Assembly (NCBI RefSeq): GCF_050436995.1
Contig: NC_134751.1
Location: 620,001 to 684,000 of the forward strand
Reading direction: 5' to 3'
DNA from: Anticarsia gemmatalis
Lineage: Eukaryota > Arthropoda > Insecta > Lepidoptera > Erebidae
Length of the DNA stretch: 64,000 bases
The notes under the pieces were generated by a model. It saw nothing but the letters and a program-made list of their open reading frames with translations. It was not told where the DNA came from and ran no database searches. Below, piece by piece: positions 46,876 to 59,155 of this stretch (positions are counted from its first letter, which is position 1; every line of letters starts with the position of its first letter). The position numbers and the translations under genes were made by a program.

Positions 46876-49800
46876 TTAATAAGTCTTTATCAAATGGTCG
46901 GACACATAAGGTGTGAACTCGGGATCTTTCATTTTCTTCTTTTTGTGCAAAGGACAGCTCTTCTTGTGTCCAATTTCTGATTTATTATGCGTAAGTTTAT
47001 ATTGACTGGAAAGAGAAACACTTTTCTTTCCTTGCACATTTTTTTGGCAATTATTTTTATCTACAATTTTGTCCCCGCTGTTGACGGTCGGCCCACTGTG
47101 CGAGGTTTGGTATGTACTAGAATGTGGATCTTGTTTTAATTTGTTTGTGTAGTCTGCTGACACTTCCAGTTGACTGTGGTGGAGGCAGGTTGATGTTATC
47201 TGGAACAAATGGTTACTTTGAGTTGCTATTCATAACATTAATCATATTTAATAATGCATATCTAAAGGAAATGGTATATTAAACTCGGATTTAAACAAAT
47301 ATAATTAAGTTATGTATCGGAAGAGCTAAGCAGTTTCGAGATGCCTCCAAAAAATATTTCACAAAAACATTAAACATACACGTATTGGAATAGTGTAATA
47401 CACGTATTGGAATAGTGTAATACTAAACGTATTTGGAAACTGCTGACATAACATTTTAGTTCGTTCTTGTCGGTAACTTATCTTTCTAACCATTTAACAG
47501 TCTAATCAAGATTTCCACAATCTCCCAAATCTGTTCAAAACTGGTATTCAACTTACTTGTTCAGGCTGTATCCTTGGCCTGGCGTAAAGTGCGGCCCGCT
47601 CAGCTAGTTCACTGCGCAGGCGCCACGCGCGCTCCGCCAGCAGCCGTCTACTAGCTGGCTGACCGTCACCACGGACTGCGTGCCATCTGAAAAATATAAA
47701 TATATTGTTAGATATGTTATATTACTAGCGGTTCTTTTACTATTGATATATTACAGTTTGTGGTTATTTTGCTGCTTAAATGGCGTATCACGTTGTATAA
47801 CGTTATTCAGACGTCGGCATATTTGACACGACCCGCGCGTTTTAATGTATTGAATAAAAACAAAATAAACCTATCCCCTACGTAGATGATAGGCAAAACA
47901 GAACCTAACGGTTATTTCATGCTTAACATGGCTCCCAAATCAGATTAAAACGTCACTCACGGGAGAGCCTAAATAGGACAAAGTCGTTATTGTGAGGGTT
48001 TAGCTACTTATTCATATTAATACGTGACGACGTGACGTGTTAACAAAATTAACATCAATAACTTCTATAGTTAATACAAGTGCGTATGCCTATACCAATA
48101 ACTGGCACGCACAACATTCGTCAATACAATGACATATGATGATGGTCTACCTAATAAGCAGCTGCAACATCCTACTGTACTGCCCCACAGTCCTCAGCGC
48201 GAGGCACGCCGCGCGGAGCGACAGCACCTCGCCGCGCGCGCTTCCCGGGGACGTACTGAACGACAGTCTCATAGCCGTCGTGTAGTAGTCCAGGGATATT
48301 GGGAGAAGACCTGGGAAGGAAGAAATTAATGATGTAATTCAAGAAAAAATACATATATATGTTTATTGACTACTCAATTTGAGTTTTGTCAAGGCTAACT
48401 TGCATCATACTTGTAAACTAAATTGTAACGTAAAGACGTTCTAATTCTATTTTGTACACGAAAAAGAAAAAACGTAAATTATAACGAAGTTTCAATAAAG
48501 CAACCGAAGAAGATGTAGGTAGGAATGAATAATTTAACTGTATATATATGTTTGATTAAACCTATGAAATATTGATTCCGATGTTCCCCAACTAGTTTTG
48601 TTTGTAGATACATCTAGCTCCTAACATTTTTACAAATTTTTTTTTTGTTTTCTACAGATAGCTAATATTTCTTCTATATCTCACCTCTATCCTTATACCA
48701 GTTGCCATACAGCACATAATGCTCCCAGTTCTTAGGCTCCAACTCCAGCAGTTTGTCCAGAACACTTCTCTTCTCATCTTCTGGCTTCAGCAGCAAGAGT
48801 TCCAGGTACGCCTGGACGAATCTCGGCTCTAAAGAGATGCAGCGTTCGAGCATCTTCAGGGATTCTGGGATGCGATTCTTTTTTCTGGAACCGAAGAAAA
48901 ATTATTACAGTAGCGTTCTCGAAATTAAATGTCACTTGCGGTTAATTGTTGGTCTTCTTTTAAAAAAGTTGTTTGGTTAAGATGAAGCGGTGATCGACCA
49001 CCACGGTAAAAATATAATATGTTCATGAAACGTTTTAATTTCTTTGCGTAGGGATATCATTAAACAAAAATACTCAACAACTTACAAAGTAACTTTTGTT
49101 AAGTAAATGGGTTTCAGTTTCTTACCTATACAATTTTGCGAGGTTATAATGTGCATTCACATGGTCTCTATTGTACTTGAGGGCTTGTAGGAAGTGGTGT
49201 TCAGCTCGCCCTGACGCCAGCACTAGAGTTCCGAGATTGTTGTGAGCACTCGCGTAGCTTGGCCACAATCTGTAAGTTAAGTATTGGGTTAGCATTTGAT
49301 TAGTGTTTAATGATAAAAGGACTTCTTCTTCTTATCGTATGGTTAGTGATCAACCTAGTGTCAAAGCTGTTCAAGTCCCCGACGGCCTTTGACGTGGCTT
49401 AACAACTGTTATCTAAAGTTAGAAGTAGCAGTCTTCGTATAGTTGTTGAGACAGCTTGTTCGAATGTTTAACTATAGGACCTATAGGTCTTCCGACCCCT
49501 GCGCATTCTTCTTTAGATTTCTTCGTGAATAACAAAAGAGATCTATTTGTGAAAACGCGCAATTAATTCTAAGTATTTAAATCAAGGTTACCAATAAAGC
49601 AAAGTAATTTAACAAAATATCTACTAACTTAAGTGCCTCCTTATAATGATTGATCGCGTTCTCTTGTTGTTCGATGTCCTTCAAGAAGTTAGCGAAATTG
49701 TAGTGCAGTTTAGCGTTGTGTGGCAATACTGAGAGATCAGCTCTGAAAACAAAAGTCAAGTTTATTAACTATAACCTTGCGGAAAAATATTCAGGTTTAA

Positions 49801-52800
49801 TAATACCTTAGATGTCAATAGCTCTTAGCAAAAACTTCTGGCCTCATAACACTTAAGCGTCTATTTTCTACTCATTTTAATAGATTCATACTCATATGAA
49901 CGTTAGTATAAGTATGTTATAAGAGTTTTCTTGTTCCAATATACGACCTCAACTTCCTAAACTTAAGAATAATTAACTTATCCTCTGTTCAAGTCCCTGA
50001 CTCGGGACTCAAACCCGAGAGCTCTGCGCCGCGGTCACAACTTCTACTGATGCACATTGGCAGTCTTGTATTCATCGCTTGCTAATTACCTAAGCAACGT
50101 CTCCCTGGTCCTCCAGTCCCTGTTTCTGAGATGCGTCCTGGCGACTCCTCCGGCGACGAGTACAGCTACTCCCAGCATCAGTAGTCTACCTCCAGAGCCT
50201 CGTCTCCACATCAACTGCACGCCGTATACAGTTATGATTACTGAACCAACACTGAAACGAAAAAATGCAATTTTAAGCCTAATCTTGGTAATATTTTGCT
50301 TTATATAAGATTTTAACAAATGCGCCACCCTTCGCCTTACTTCGTATATTTTGTATCATTGGGGCACTTTGAAACCCTCTGAACACTTCTTAGTGCCATT
50401 GTTTTGCAACAGATGGCGTTAGTAGTATCAGAATGTACATATAAAGTTCTTTTCAAAGTAAAAGCCGGTTAGGCAGCTTATTGGAAGAACAGTGTGTTGG
50501 ATAACGTATCCAGTAGATATATGACATCAAATGTATGAAAAAATATGTCAAAATCCCACCTGTTTCAGATCTTTTTTCTAAGTTTTGATTTAAAAAACGT
50601 GTAACAAGTGTTTTACAGTTGAGGCAAACGAAAACATCTAGCGTTTACCTGGGTATGTAAAGCACTCTTTCAGCTACTACAAAGCCGACAGTCACGAGTA
50701 GGTTCGATGCTGGGAGATATGGTATAACTAGGAGCATCAACCCAACTAGTGCTGGAGTGTGGCGCTGTAACTGGAAATAAAAAGATGTGACAACTGTTAA
50801 CATGATTTATAGATTTGGGAAGGTCATTTAGTTAACAAGTTTAAATAATATAGGTTACTACGGTGAGGAAAAAAAGCTCATAGTCTTAACTAGATGTAGA
50901 TGAGTAAAAGTAGTGCTGAACGTAACTGTAATCTTTTATCAGACAGTTTTATAGTCTGGACCTGGTTAATCAACAAGATAATGATAGCTTCTCGTTTAGT
51001 TTAATTCACAAAAAATCCATATATTCAAGAATAGTTGCATTATTGACTTCGTCGACGGCAAATACCATGCAAGGTATTTTACCTCCAGATGTCCAGATAT
51101 ACCTTACCTCCAGATCCATCAAGCACCTATACGACAGTGCCAACAACGCAATAAACGCGGCACAAGTGAGCAGGTTCCTTGGATCCCACCAGCTCGTGAT
51201 GAGAGGCACCGAGCCCATCTGCCAGTCGTGGCTCAGGGTCCACGGGCACAGGAGTAACCACCAGTTGAACGCGGCCAGGTAGCAGAACGTCATTAGTCTG
51301 GAATTTGTAGAATAGTTGCTGAATATTTTGTTGTTTCTAGCACTTCTCGATATTGCACGAAGTTGCGTTCGATTATCGTAGGAACTACACTGCTAAGTAG
51401 GAAAATGAATGTATTATTTTAAAAATACGTGGTTTAAAATCTGTTTGTTTCACAACAACCATGACTGAATAGAAGTTATTAATAGGTGGTTTACAAACAA
51501 GTTACTTACTTTACTTCGTGAATTCCACGAAATATTTCAGGACTCTATCTTTGCAGTTTAGTTAGCTTTAAAATATTGATATTCACCTATTTTACAAAAT
51601 CTGCCCCATAAATATTAAAATGTTGATTGTAATTAGAGTGGTTGAAGAACCTAAGTATAAAAACACCTTATAGCACTATGAGACTACTTTATTTTATCCA
51701 GTAGTATGCAAATCATTACATACTCCAGTTTAAAAGGTAAAAACATGAAATAAGAATTTATTTAACATACGTAATTGTTTGAGACATGAAAATGCAAATC
51801 TTATGAGCGTGTCGAACTCACTCAGTGTTTTCAATCGTTACGTGCTGTTACGTTTTTCTAAACGACGAATATGTTAGGTACGAATAGCTGTTTGAATAAT
51901 TTTATTATTAAAACATACTTTTTTGCAATAAAAATCAGAGAATTCGTTTATAAAGATAGGATGTATTTTTTAGTAAAAAAAAACATGCTTTGATAGGACA
52001 AGAGAAGGGAATGAGCTGGTAAGAAATTTCTGTACCAGCCAGTGTCTCCTCACGTAAGTGATTAACAACATTAATAGAATTAACAAAATAGACTATGTCA
52101 TAGCAAAAAGAAAATGTATTAAAAACTGTTAAAATTCCATTGGATAAGCTACCCCATATCCAACAGTACAATGTAACAAAGAATAAAGAGAAAAGCTTGT
52201 TTACCTGACGCTAAAAGAATGATGAAAAGCAGGTGGGTTGTCCTGTGGAGAGAATGCAGGTAGGGATCCTTGTAGTAACGCAAGCCTGGCTCCGGCTAGC
52301 AGTACCAGTGCTGCTAGCGCCCTGATGACACGGACGCAGGAGCTGTCACCACGCCAGCGCCATTTTACTGCTGGTGCAGACCTGCAATGGTTGTTTGTTG
52401 TGAAATGTTTTGATGAGGCTTATTCTATAGTTGTAAATAATAACAATACATTAGCTCGATTCTTTACTGCTATGGACTACCGACGACTGGCTAGCTATCG
52501 AGAAATTTTACAAAAAAATCTGTGTAGCGCCTTTACTGGGCTCCGTAAGAACTATTTTGGCAGTACATATTAAATGTCAAACTCTCGATATTTGACAGTA
52601 CCTTTTGTAGAGAATGGCCAAGGATTAATTGATAATTACCTGTTAGGATTCCAACACCTATAAAGATCGAAGGCCACGTTGAACAGCAGCGCTGTGAGTC
52701 CAGTCTCCTTAGCCAGCATGCTGAGTGCTGCCAGCGCCACGCTCGACCAGACTCGATGACGGCCTGAAGACCTGGAAGCAATTCAAAAAGAAACATTAAA

Positions 52801-54483
52801 AATGTTCCTATGTGTAAAAGGAGATTTATGATCACACATTGGGTGTACTTATTTCACTTCTGTTATCTTGGGCTTACAAATATATATTTGTTAATTGTGG
52901 TCTGCTCAGCACCTTAATCGAACACATATAAGTTCTTTACCAAACCAGAACCAGTTTGTTGGATAGAAACTGGATCAGGTATTTAAATTGCAAATACTGG
53001 CATTATAACCAAGAGGTCGACATCATATTAGCACCGTACCTAATCCAAATCGATCATCATTCCAGTTTCATCAACAATAATTGGCAATTTCTCTCCGATT
53101 GCTTGATTAGCTTCAGCGCAGCCAAAATAACGATATAAAATCTACATCACGATTCACGATTCTTCGTTATTTCGTCATTTCGTTATTTACGAGGGGTGTA
53201 TTCTCATTAGCAATTTAATCGTTAATCGTTACCAACAGACTCCGATCAGATATCTCCCGATATATAATATTTCCTTCATCTTATTTTGATGAATATCATT
53301 TTATTTCAATTTGCTGAAATGTTGCCAAGACGGATATTGGGTTTTGATGTCTGTAATTATTTCGCTAGAATTGTCAAGGAATATTTGTTGGAATTAATAT
53401 AAAAATATGGAATGTATCTGTTGAATATTTATAGTCGATGTTTGGAGTCTCAAATTGGGTCAAAGAATTAAAGAAAAGACCTAAAAGCAGAGGCATATAT
53501 TATGAAAATGACTTGTATTTAGTGCTCCTGTAGAAGAAAAGATTTTTCGTAAAATCCTGACTAACCAGTTATCACTATTAAAACTACATTTGTTAGGGTG
53601 CCTATGCTTTAAATAGCTATAAGCTGTTCAATGTTCAGAGAATTTAAGAAATTCGAGTTAAAATTAAAGTAAGGCTATGTTATACCTATAATATATTTTC
53701 AAATACAAGGCTTAGGACAATAATTTATACTCAGGTACATGTTTAACAAAATACACATTATAATTATACCTACATTTATATTTAGCATAGACTTAGTGCA
53801 GAGATAGATACACAATACGAGTATAGCATTAAACGCTTTACATATTCCGCGTACATCTCTTTAAGTCTCAGTACTCAGCCACTTGCGAGGCTCAACAGGA
53901 AACCATTATGCATGTCAAAGTAGAGAACATATCCTCAAACTGAGCGGCTCAAAGTGGCTCGAGTTGGGCCAAGTTGGTGCAACTTGGACCAAGTTTGGAC
54001 GAGACCGCCAACTTTGGCCAAGTCGGTCAAGAAGCCAGAGCTAAGTTGGAGTGTCGCTGCTTGTCGTAGCTTGTATTGTTGCTTGATTAGAATGTATCAT
54101 ATTCAAAATTTTTTGTATAACATTTATTTTTACCTTTGTTATTTTTTTTTAACAGTGTCAACAGTGTTGTTCAATGCACATCCTGACTGGGATGTTAAGG
54201 GAATCTAAGGGACATATTGTTAAAGATCATTCAGTACTAGATACTCTTTCTAAATGTGTTAAAAAAAACTTAATATTTTGGTTCATAGGTTATCTTTTAA
54301 GTACAGCTGAATTTTTATGTGTGTCAAGTAGGTATGATGAAGAGGTATGCAGTTTTTTGTACGTTATAAGTTATTTTATAACTTAGTTAAATAAATCGTT
54401 TAAACTTACCCATGATACAGAAGAACTGAGGATAAGAAGAAGAGGCAGGCAAGCACGTCAGCTCTGCCGACTACACCAGCCAC
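46876..54483 (-). CDS. Tmtc1: TMTC1-like O-mannosyltransferase/TPR protein, 3' twelve exons (5' end missing)
   Basis: TMTC proteins are multipass ER proteins; vertebrate members O-mannosylate cadherins. Exons in transcript order: 54410-54483, 52640-52771, 52205-52381, 51108-51297, 50649-50770, 50090-50251, 49629-49742, 49126-49269, 48685-48884, 48151-48310, 47557-47686 and 46876-47199. They sum to 1929 nt (642 aa plus stop), every junction in phase. Visible marks include VAGVVGRADVLACLFFL, LSMLAKETGLTALLF, the DUF1736 block WWLLLCPWTLSHDWQMGSVP, and IPYLPASNLL with FVVAERVLYIP. THLRNRDWRTRETLLR follows, then TPR repeats from SVLPHNAKLHYNFANFLKD onward. Only about three TPRs are evident, fewer than in vertebrate TMTC1, before a Lys-rich tail (HKKSCPLHKKKKMKDPEF). 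The N-terminal exons were not found up to 64000 and may lie outside. Assignment to TMTC1 rather than TMTC2 rests on the LPHNAK-HYN-ANFLKD motif. Confidence 0.92.
47377..47420 (+). repeat. 22-bp tandem duplication
   Basis: TACACGTATTGGAATAGTGT plus AA occurs twice head to tail without mismatch, inside a TMTC intron. Confidence 0.9.
49322..49415 (-). repeat. 5S-derived SINE, copy D (3' fragment)
   Basis: On the minus strand it has the 3' part of the family: AAGCCACGTCAAAGGCCGTC, then GGTTGATCACTAACCATACG and a (GAA)n tail at 49322-49332. The 5S-like head is absent. It lies in a TMTC intron. Confidence 0.75.
52465..52595 (+). repeat. Short dispersed repeat, copy 3
   Basis: It contains GGCTAGCTATCGAGAAATTT, GGGCTCCGTAAGAACTATTT and GGCAGTACATATTAAATGTC, colinear with the copy at 2185-2312. 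It lies in a TMTC intron. Confidence 0.7.
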
Positions 54484-55227
54484 CTGAAACAAATGAACAC
54501 GATTCATTAAGATGTTGTCTTGTTAATTGTACAAGAGATAGCGAGAAATGTTGTTTTAAATTGGACCAGGACCTATCGATAAAATGAAATTTCTTGGGCC
54601 CTTTACTGATCTCCACTTGATTATAATAATTGTAAGAAATCGCGCTAATGTTAGAGCAAGAAATCACTCCAAGTTCATCTGCAAATACAGTGATGTTATA
54701 ATGTACCTATACAGTGGTCTTATGAAGTCTTTTGTTAGCAGGCTTGTTCTAGAAAAAAATAAGTTGTTGAAAAGAAGATAGTAGAATTCATTAACCTTGC
54801 ACCCTTTCCGTCCTTAAACTTCCAAGAAACTCCCTCTAAAATATCTAATGATATAATCTCTTCCCACATTAGGTCTGTATCGAGTAATTATGGGGCTTCT
54901 AACTTCGTTAAGAGCTCATTTATTCGTTTTAAACGAGAGTGCTCTCTCCTAAGTGTCCATTAAGTGTATAATCGAAGCGGTGCACCTTCCGAATGTGTGG
55001 TGTAAGTGAAAAGATTACGACAACCTTTTGTAGGCTTTATGGGTATTACGGTTTCTTTAGCGTTGAGTAGGGACGATTTAGGATAGGTCTTGTGGGTATT
55101 TAACTAAAGTAGTTTGGTGGAAAGAAAGGTATAGGCCTATGTATGCATTATATAGGTATGCTTAAGTAGAAAGTATGTACAGTTTGCCGATAAAAAACTG
55201 GTTTAATCTTATGGTCACAATTTATTT

Positions 55228-55356
55228 ATGTAAACACTTTATGAAATAATCAAAAGTATTATATCTCAATATGTAAACACTTTATGAAATAATCAAAAGT
55301 ATTATATCTCAATATGTAAACACTTTATGAAATAATCAAAAGTATTATATCTCAAT
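55228..55356 (+). repeat. 43-bp perfect tandem triplication
   Basis: Three exact head-to-tail copies of a 43-bp unit beginning ATGTAAACACTTTATGAAAT start at 55228, 55271 and 55314. The lack of any mismatch implies a very recent expansion or an assembly feature. Confidence 0.97.
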
Positions 55357-56032
55357 ACGGTATTTTGTTACTCAGACTATTATAATAGAAGTTAGAATAG
55401 AGTTACTGTTACCAACATGACTAGAAACATAGTTTTGTCGCTAAACTATTGGGAACACGTTACCAAAAATAAGTCAAATGTCAGTTTGAGGCCAGTAATC
55501 GGTAAAAATTGGTATAATTAAAAATAAAAAAGTTAAACTAATTTAAATGAAACATCAAAAAATCATCATAAATACAGCAGAATCTGGATCACAAACAACC
55601 GACCTATGTATGTTTATTTTTAGATTGTTTCTTGCTGAACTATACGAAAAATCTTTACCCGCAAAAGTCTGTCACTTGCACCAAACCCAATAACAATATA
55701 AAAGGTCAATTTTTGAAGTAGAAGTGTGCGCCAGATTGGCCATCTCTTTAATATTTAATTAATTGTCAATTAGACCGTTATCAATGATAAGCGTTATTGT
55801 AAAAGTTACGTTGTTCTGTCTTGATTGTTATAATGTCGTTGTACAGGATTTAGCGGTTACAAATTGGGTTTTAAAGTTTCGTAAAGTTTATTATGAATAA
55901 ATTTACAGTTTTTTGGAGTGCAACATTAAAGAGCAACACTGATAATTATATTGATTGAAAAATGTGTTTAAGCCTTTACTGAAGAACCGTTAGATATATC
56001 TGACACATTACTTAACTATGGGCTATTTTTTA

Positions 56033-56275
56033 CGTATGGTTAGTGGCAACCTAGTGTCAAAATTGTTCAAGCCGCCCGAAGGCCTTTGACATGGCTTAAC
56101 GGCTGTTATCTTAGTAGACAACAACCGGGACCGACTTTTAACTTGCCCTCCGAAGCACGGAGACGCTCAGTTCAAATTCCACTATGCGGTTACCAATCTA
56201 TGGAATGACCGCGCCAATGGTTGCTTAACTCACAGATCGTTTTACCGATCGGTGAGCGCAACTGGCTATGGGCGC
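56033..56275 (-). repeat. 5S-derived SINE, copy C (near full length)
   Basis: The reverse complement starts GCGCCCATAGCCAGTTGCGC, contains GTGAGTTAAGCAACCATTGG and GGTCATTCCATAGATTGGT, and ends GGTTGCCACTAACCATACG. It parallels the copy at 61120-61337. Confidence 0.85.
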
Positions 56276-56596
56276 TTCTAAACTCCTTAGTATAACACTT
56301 TGACTGATCGGGAAAAATCCCTACGTCCTTGTCGTTGACCCCAAAAAATCCCGGAGCCATTATTACTTGACTCGACTGTTTTCGAAAACAAGCAAATGCC
56401 AACCACGCTGTATATCTACAAATACACGGAAAACACCAAAATGTCCATAAAACTCCTAGTGTGACTTTTGAACAAGAATAAATTGTAAATGTTAACAAAA
56501 GCGTTAAGTTCTAAGTGATTACAAACTGACAAATAGGTTCTAATAGAGCTAAAACAACTACTCATATTATCCTAAAAATCAGCCGAGCCTTTTTCT

Positions 56597-56680
56597 AACT
56601 ATGTTGAAACTTGAAGCCGGCTTCCAGTCTCACCGGACGCAGTTGAATAACAATATTTTACATCGAGCGATTTTTATTAT
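56597..56680 (+). repeat. GGCTTCCAGTCTCACCGG-family repeat, fragment
   Basis: Words AACTATGTTGAAACTTGAAG, GGCTTCCAGTCTCACCGGAC and CAATATTTTACATCGAGCGA match the longer copy at 58341. I know the family as a common moth retroelement-derived repeat. Confidence 0.65.
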
Positions 56681-56990
56681 ACCTACATCTCTAACATTAT
56701 AAATCCACAGTCTATCGGATACTTATCAGCATTATAAAGCGGTAACAAAGGACTATCCACAAGATAACCTAGCGTGTCAAATGTTAGGGCTCAGTCTATC
56801 AGCCATCACGGGTCATTTAACATATTAGATGGTACAAAATATGTGGTGAATTGTCCTATCGTTTGGAACTTAAGGTTATTTATGGGGAACTGATATATTT
56901 GCGACCTTGTACCGATAAGGTGTTTTATGTTGTCGTATTCATGCGAATTTCCAGGAATCAAATGGGTATAATTTACAAATTTATTTTATC

Positions 56991-57188
56991 CATACTAATA
57001 TTATAAATGCGAAAGTAACTCTGTCTGTCTGTTACTCAATCACGCCTAAACTACTGAACCAATTTGCATGAAATTTGGTATGGAGATATTTTGATACCCG
57101 AGAAAGGACATAGGCTACTTTTTACCCCGAAAAAATAAGGCATTCCCAAGGGAAAATGACGGTCGAAGTCGCGAGTAAAAGCTAGTAA
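56991..57188 (+). repeat. RTE-type repeat 3' end
   Basis: Diagnostic words in order: TATTATAAATGCGAAAGTAA, CTGTCTGTCTGTTACTC, ATGAAATTTGGTATGGAGAT, AGGACATAGGCTACTTTTTA, CCCAAGGGAA and AAAGCTAGTA. This arrangement is found throughout Lepidoptera and is generally attributed to RTE-like non-LTR elements. Confidence 0.8.
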
Positions 57189-58340
57189 ACTATATTTATA
57201 ACATCATGCCTATTTTACAAGACGGAATAGTCAGAGGTGCATGATATACACTCACGCTTTGCCATAAACAACGTTAGTGTGTCTCAACCTTATTACATAA
57301 TAACAGACGCTAAAGACTCGGTATACCAATAGTATTTTGCCCGACCCGGACACCAAATTAAATAGGCAGTAAGACATACAATTAATAAAGTTTCATGAGT
57401 GTTTCATTAAAATAAATATTTAACTGAAAAACAAACAATTAGCGCAAAAGCTCGGTAATTAAATTATGGTTTTGCTTTATTATTTATCTGCTTCTGTGAA
57501 AGACAATAACATTCCAATATTATATACTGTTTATTATTACAATTACATTCATTCTACTGTAAATATATTACTCAATACGTAGGCATACATATTATATGTA
57601 CCTTATCCACAATTCTACTGGTCATAGTACCTACAGTCGCGAACATAGTACCTACACAGATTATGTGTCACATTTTTCAATACCCCTCTCTATATAATAT
57701 ACGTCTGAAAAGTCATTCAAAAGGTATTTTTACGTTTTAAGGGATCATTTCCTACCAGCAAGTGAAACCGATGCAGCTAATGCCTAATTTTGTATAAAAA
57801 ACTCATTTCACATATTTGTTTACTGGTCATTTTAATAGCTCGCTAGTAGTGGTAGAAATTGATGCAAACAGGCTAATAAAAATGATGTTAACTACTGTTA
57901 AATTAATCTTAAAATCATATCTAAAATGAAAATCAATACTAGAAATTACCACTTCGATACCGTAACCAATTTGGAAATACGGTCACCGTTTGTTAATGAA
58001 GCTATTAAAAGAAATGTGACAATTCAAATATATTTTCGCTCGCAACTGTACCTCGAACGGAGCGCAAGCAATTACAATGGGGTAAAATCGATAAATGAAT
58101 TAATGATGTACTAATTACATCGAAACCAAAATAAATACGTACGTTGAATTTGGCTGGATGAAATTGAGTTTTAACCAGAAACATCTACCTACAACCTACT
58201 CTGATATAACTACATATAATAGCTATATATGCTATATAATGCAATCGAGAAGATACAAACAGATTGTGTGAAAAGCTACGTCGACTGGGTCGGAATCGCA
58301 TCGCAAGGAAACAAATTTCTTTCAGCCTTTTTTTCAACTA

Positions 58341-58500
58341 AGTATGTTGGAGTCGGCTTCCAGTCTCACCGGATGCAGCTGAGTACCAGTATTTTACATG
58401 GAGCGACTGTCTATCGGACCTCCACAACACATTTTACCTGGGCTATAACACAATACCCTTCGGTAAGGCTGGTTGGCAGCCTACCGCAAGGTAACAAATG
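58341..58500 (+). repeat. GGCTTCCAGTCTCACCGG-family repeat, longer copy
   Basis: Contains GTATGTTGGAGTCGGCTTCC, GATGCAGCTGAGTACCAG and ACAATACCCTTCGGTAAG in the order typical of this moth repeat. An open frame crossing it (58229-58516) is therefore not a gene. Confidence 0.7.
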
Positions 58501-59072
58501 TTTTGTATTAATTTAAATAGTACTTCGTACGGTTGATCGGCATAAATTCTTACGCTTCGATTCTGACTCCTAGTCGACGCACAGACATAAACATTAAAGC
58601 TTAGCTTAGCTTAAGCTTAAAGCAAAGTAGGTTGTTGAAAAATGGACGAAGTGTGTGCGATACAACAGTTATAAGTTCAAGTGCTTCTATAAAATTACGT
58701 AATAATATACAGTTTTGCGTAACTCGAGTCCAATAGGTTTGTTTCCGGTTTCCATAATAGTTGATACCCAACAAAAGGGGGGTGGGTATTAATTAATTAT
58801 GTACAAATTGCTGGGAGAGTTGTCGGCGCGAAAATAATTGGTGTCGCCGGTACAGTCGGCTCTGAATTAATTAGTACAGTCGGCCGAATGAATTAATTCA
58901 GCGGCAAAGCTTCTGTTTGAGTGTTCTTCGTTATTTTAATGGTTAATGAGTTGAAAGCTGATTGTTGTAAATTATGTTTCGTGATGTGTGAGTTTTGGAT
59001 TATACGTCGTGAATGAGACCTTATAATTTTGGTGAACAATTGTGAATTAATACTTATTTCGGTGGAATAAAC

Positions 59073-59084
59073 ATGGTTTCATAA
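59073..59084 (+). promoter_or_regulatory. Upstream micro-ORF (MVS) before the 59107 start
   Basis: ATG GTT TCA TAA lies 22 nt ahead of the candidate start codon at 59107. If the exon is real, this uORF could dampen its translation. Confidence 0.3.
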
Positions 59085-59106
59085 AAGTGCCTACGGAGCT
59101 GTAAAT

Positions 59107-59155
59107 ATGGAACAGTGGTCACGTTTCATTAAGATAGCAGCTGACGAGAGTTTCG
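59107..59155 (+). CDS. Candidate first coding exon of an unidentified gene
   Basis: ATG in the context AAATATGGA opens 16 codons, MEQWSRFIKIAADESF, ending at a strong donor (G/GTAAGT) in phase 1. The upstream 250 bp is less AT-rich than its surroundings and could be 5' UTR or promoter. No following exon was recognised before 64000, so the gene would have a first intron longer than 4.8 kb. The identity is unknown. The match could be fortuitous, but ATG context, amino-acid composition and donor all agree. Confidence 0.35.

Larger units (their letters stand above)
54484..59106. other. Repeat-filled region upstream of the last TMTC exon found
   Basis: No TMTC exon was recognised here. It holds a 43-bp triplication (55228-55356), a 5S-derived SINE (56033-56275), two copies of a GGCTTCCAGTCTCACCGG repeat (56597-56680 and 58341-58500) and an RTE-type repeat (56991-57188). 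It may be a large TMTC intron or intergenic DNA. Confidence 0.5.

Noticed and set aside
58229..58516. 95-codon plus-strand frame
   Set aside because: Most of it is the GGCTTCCAGTCTCACCGG moth repeat; no protein family recognised.
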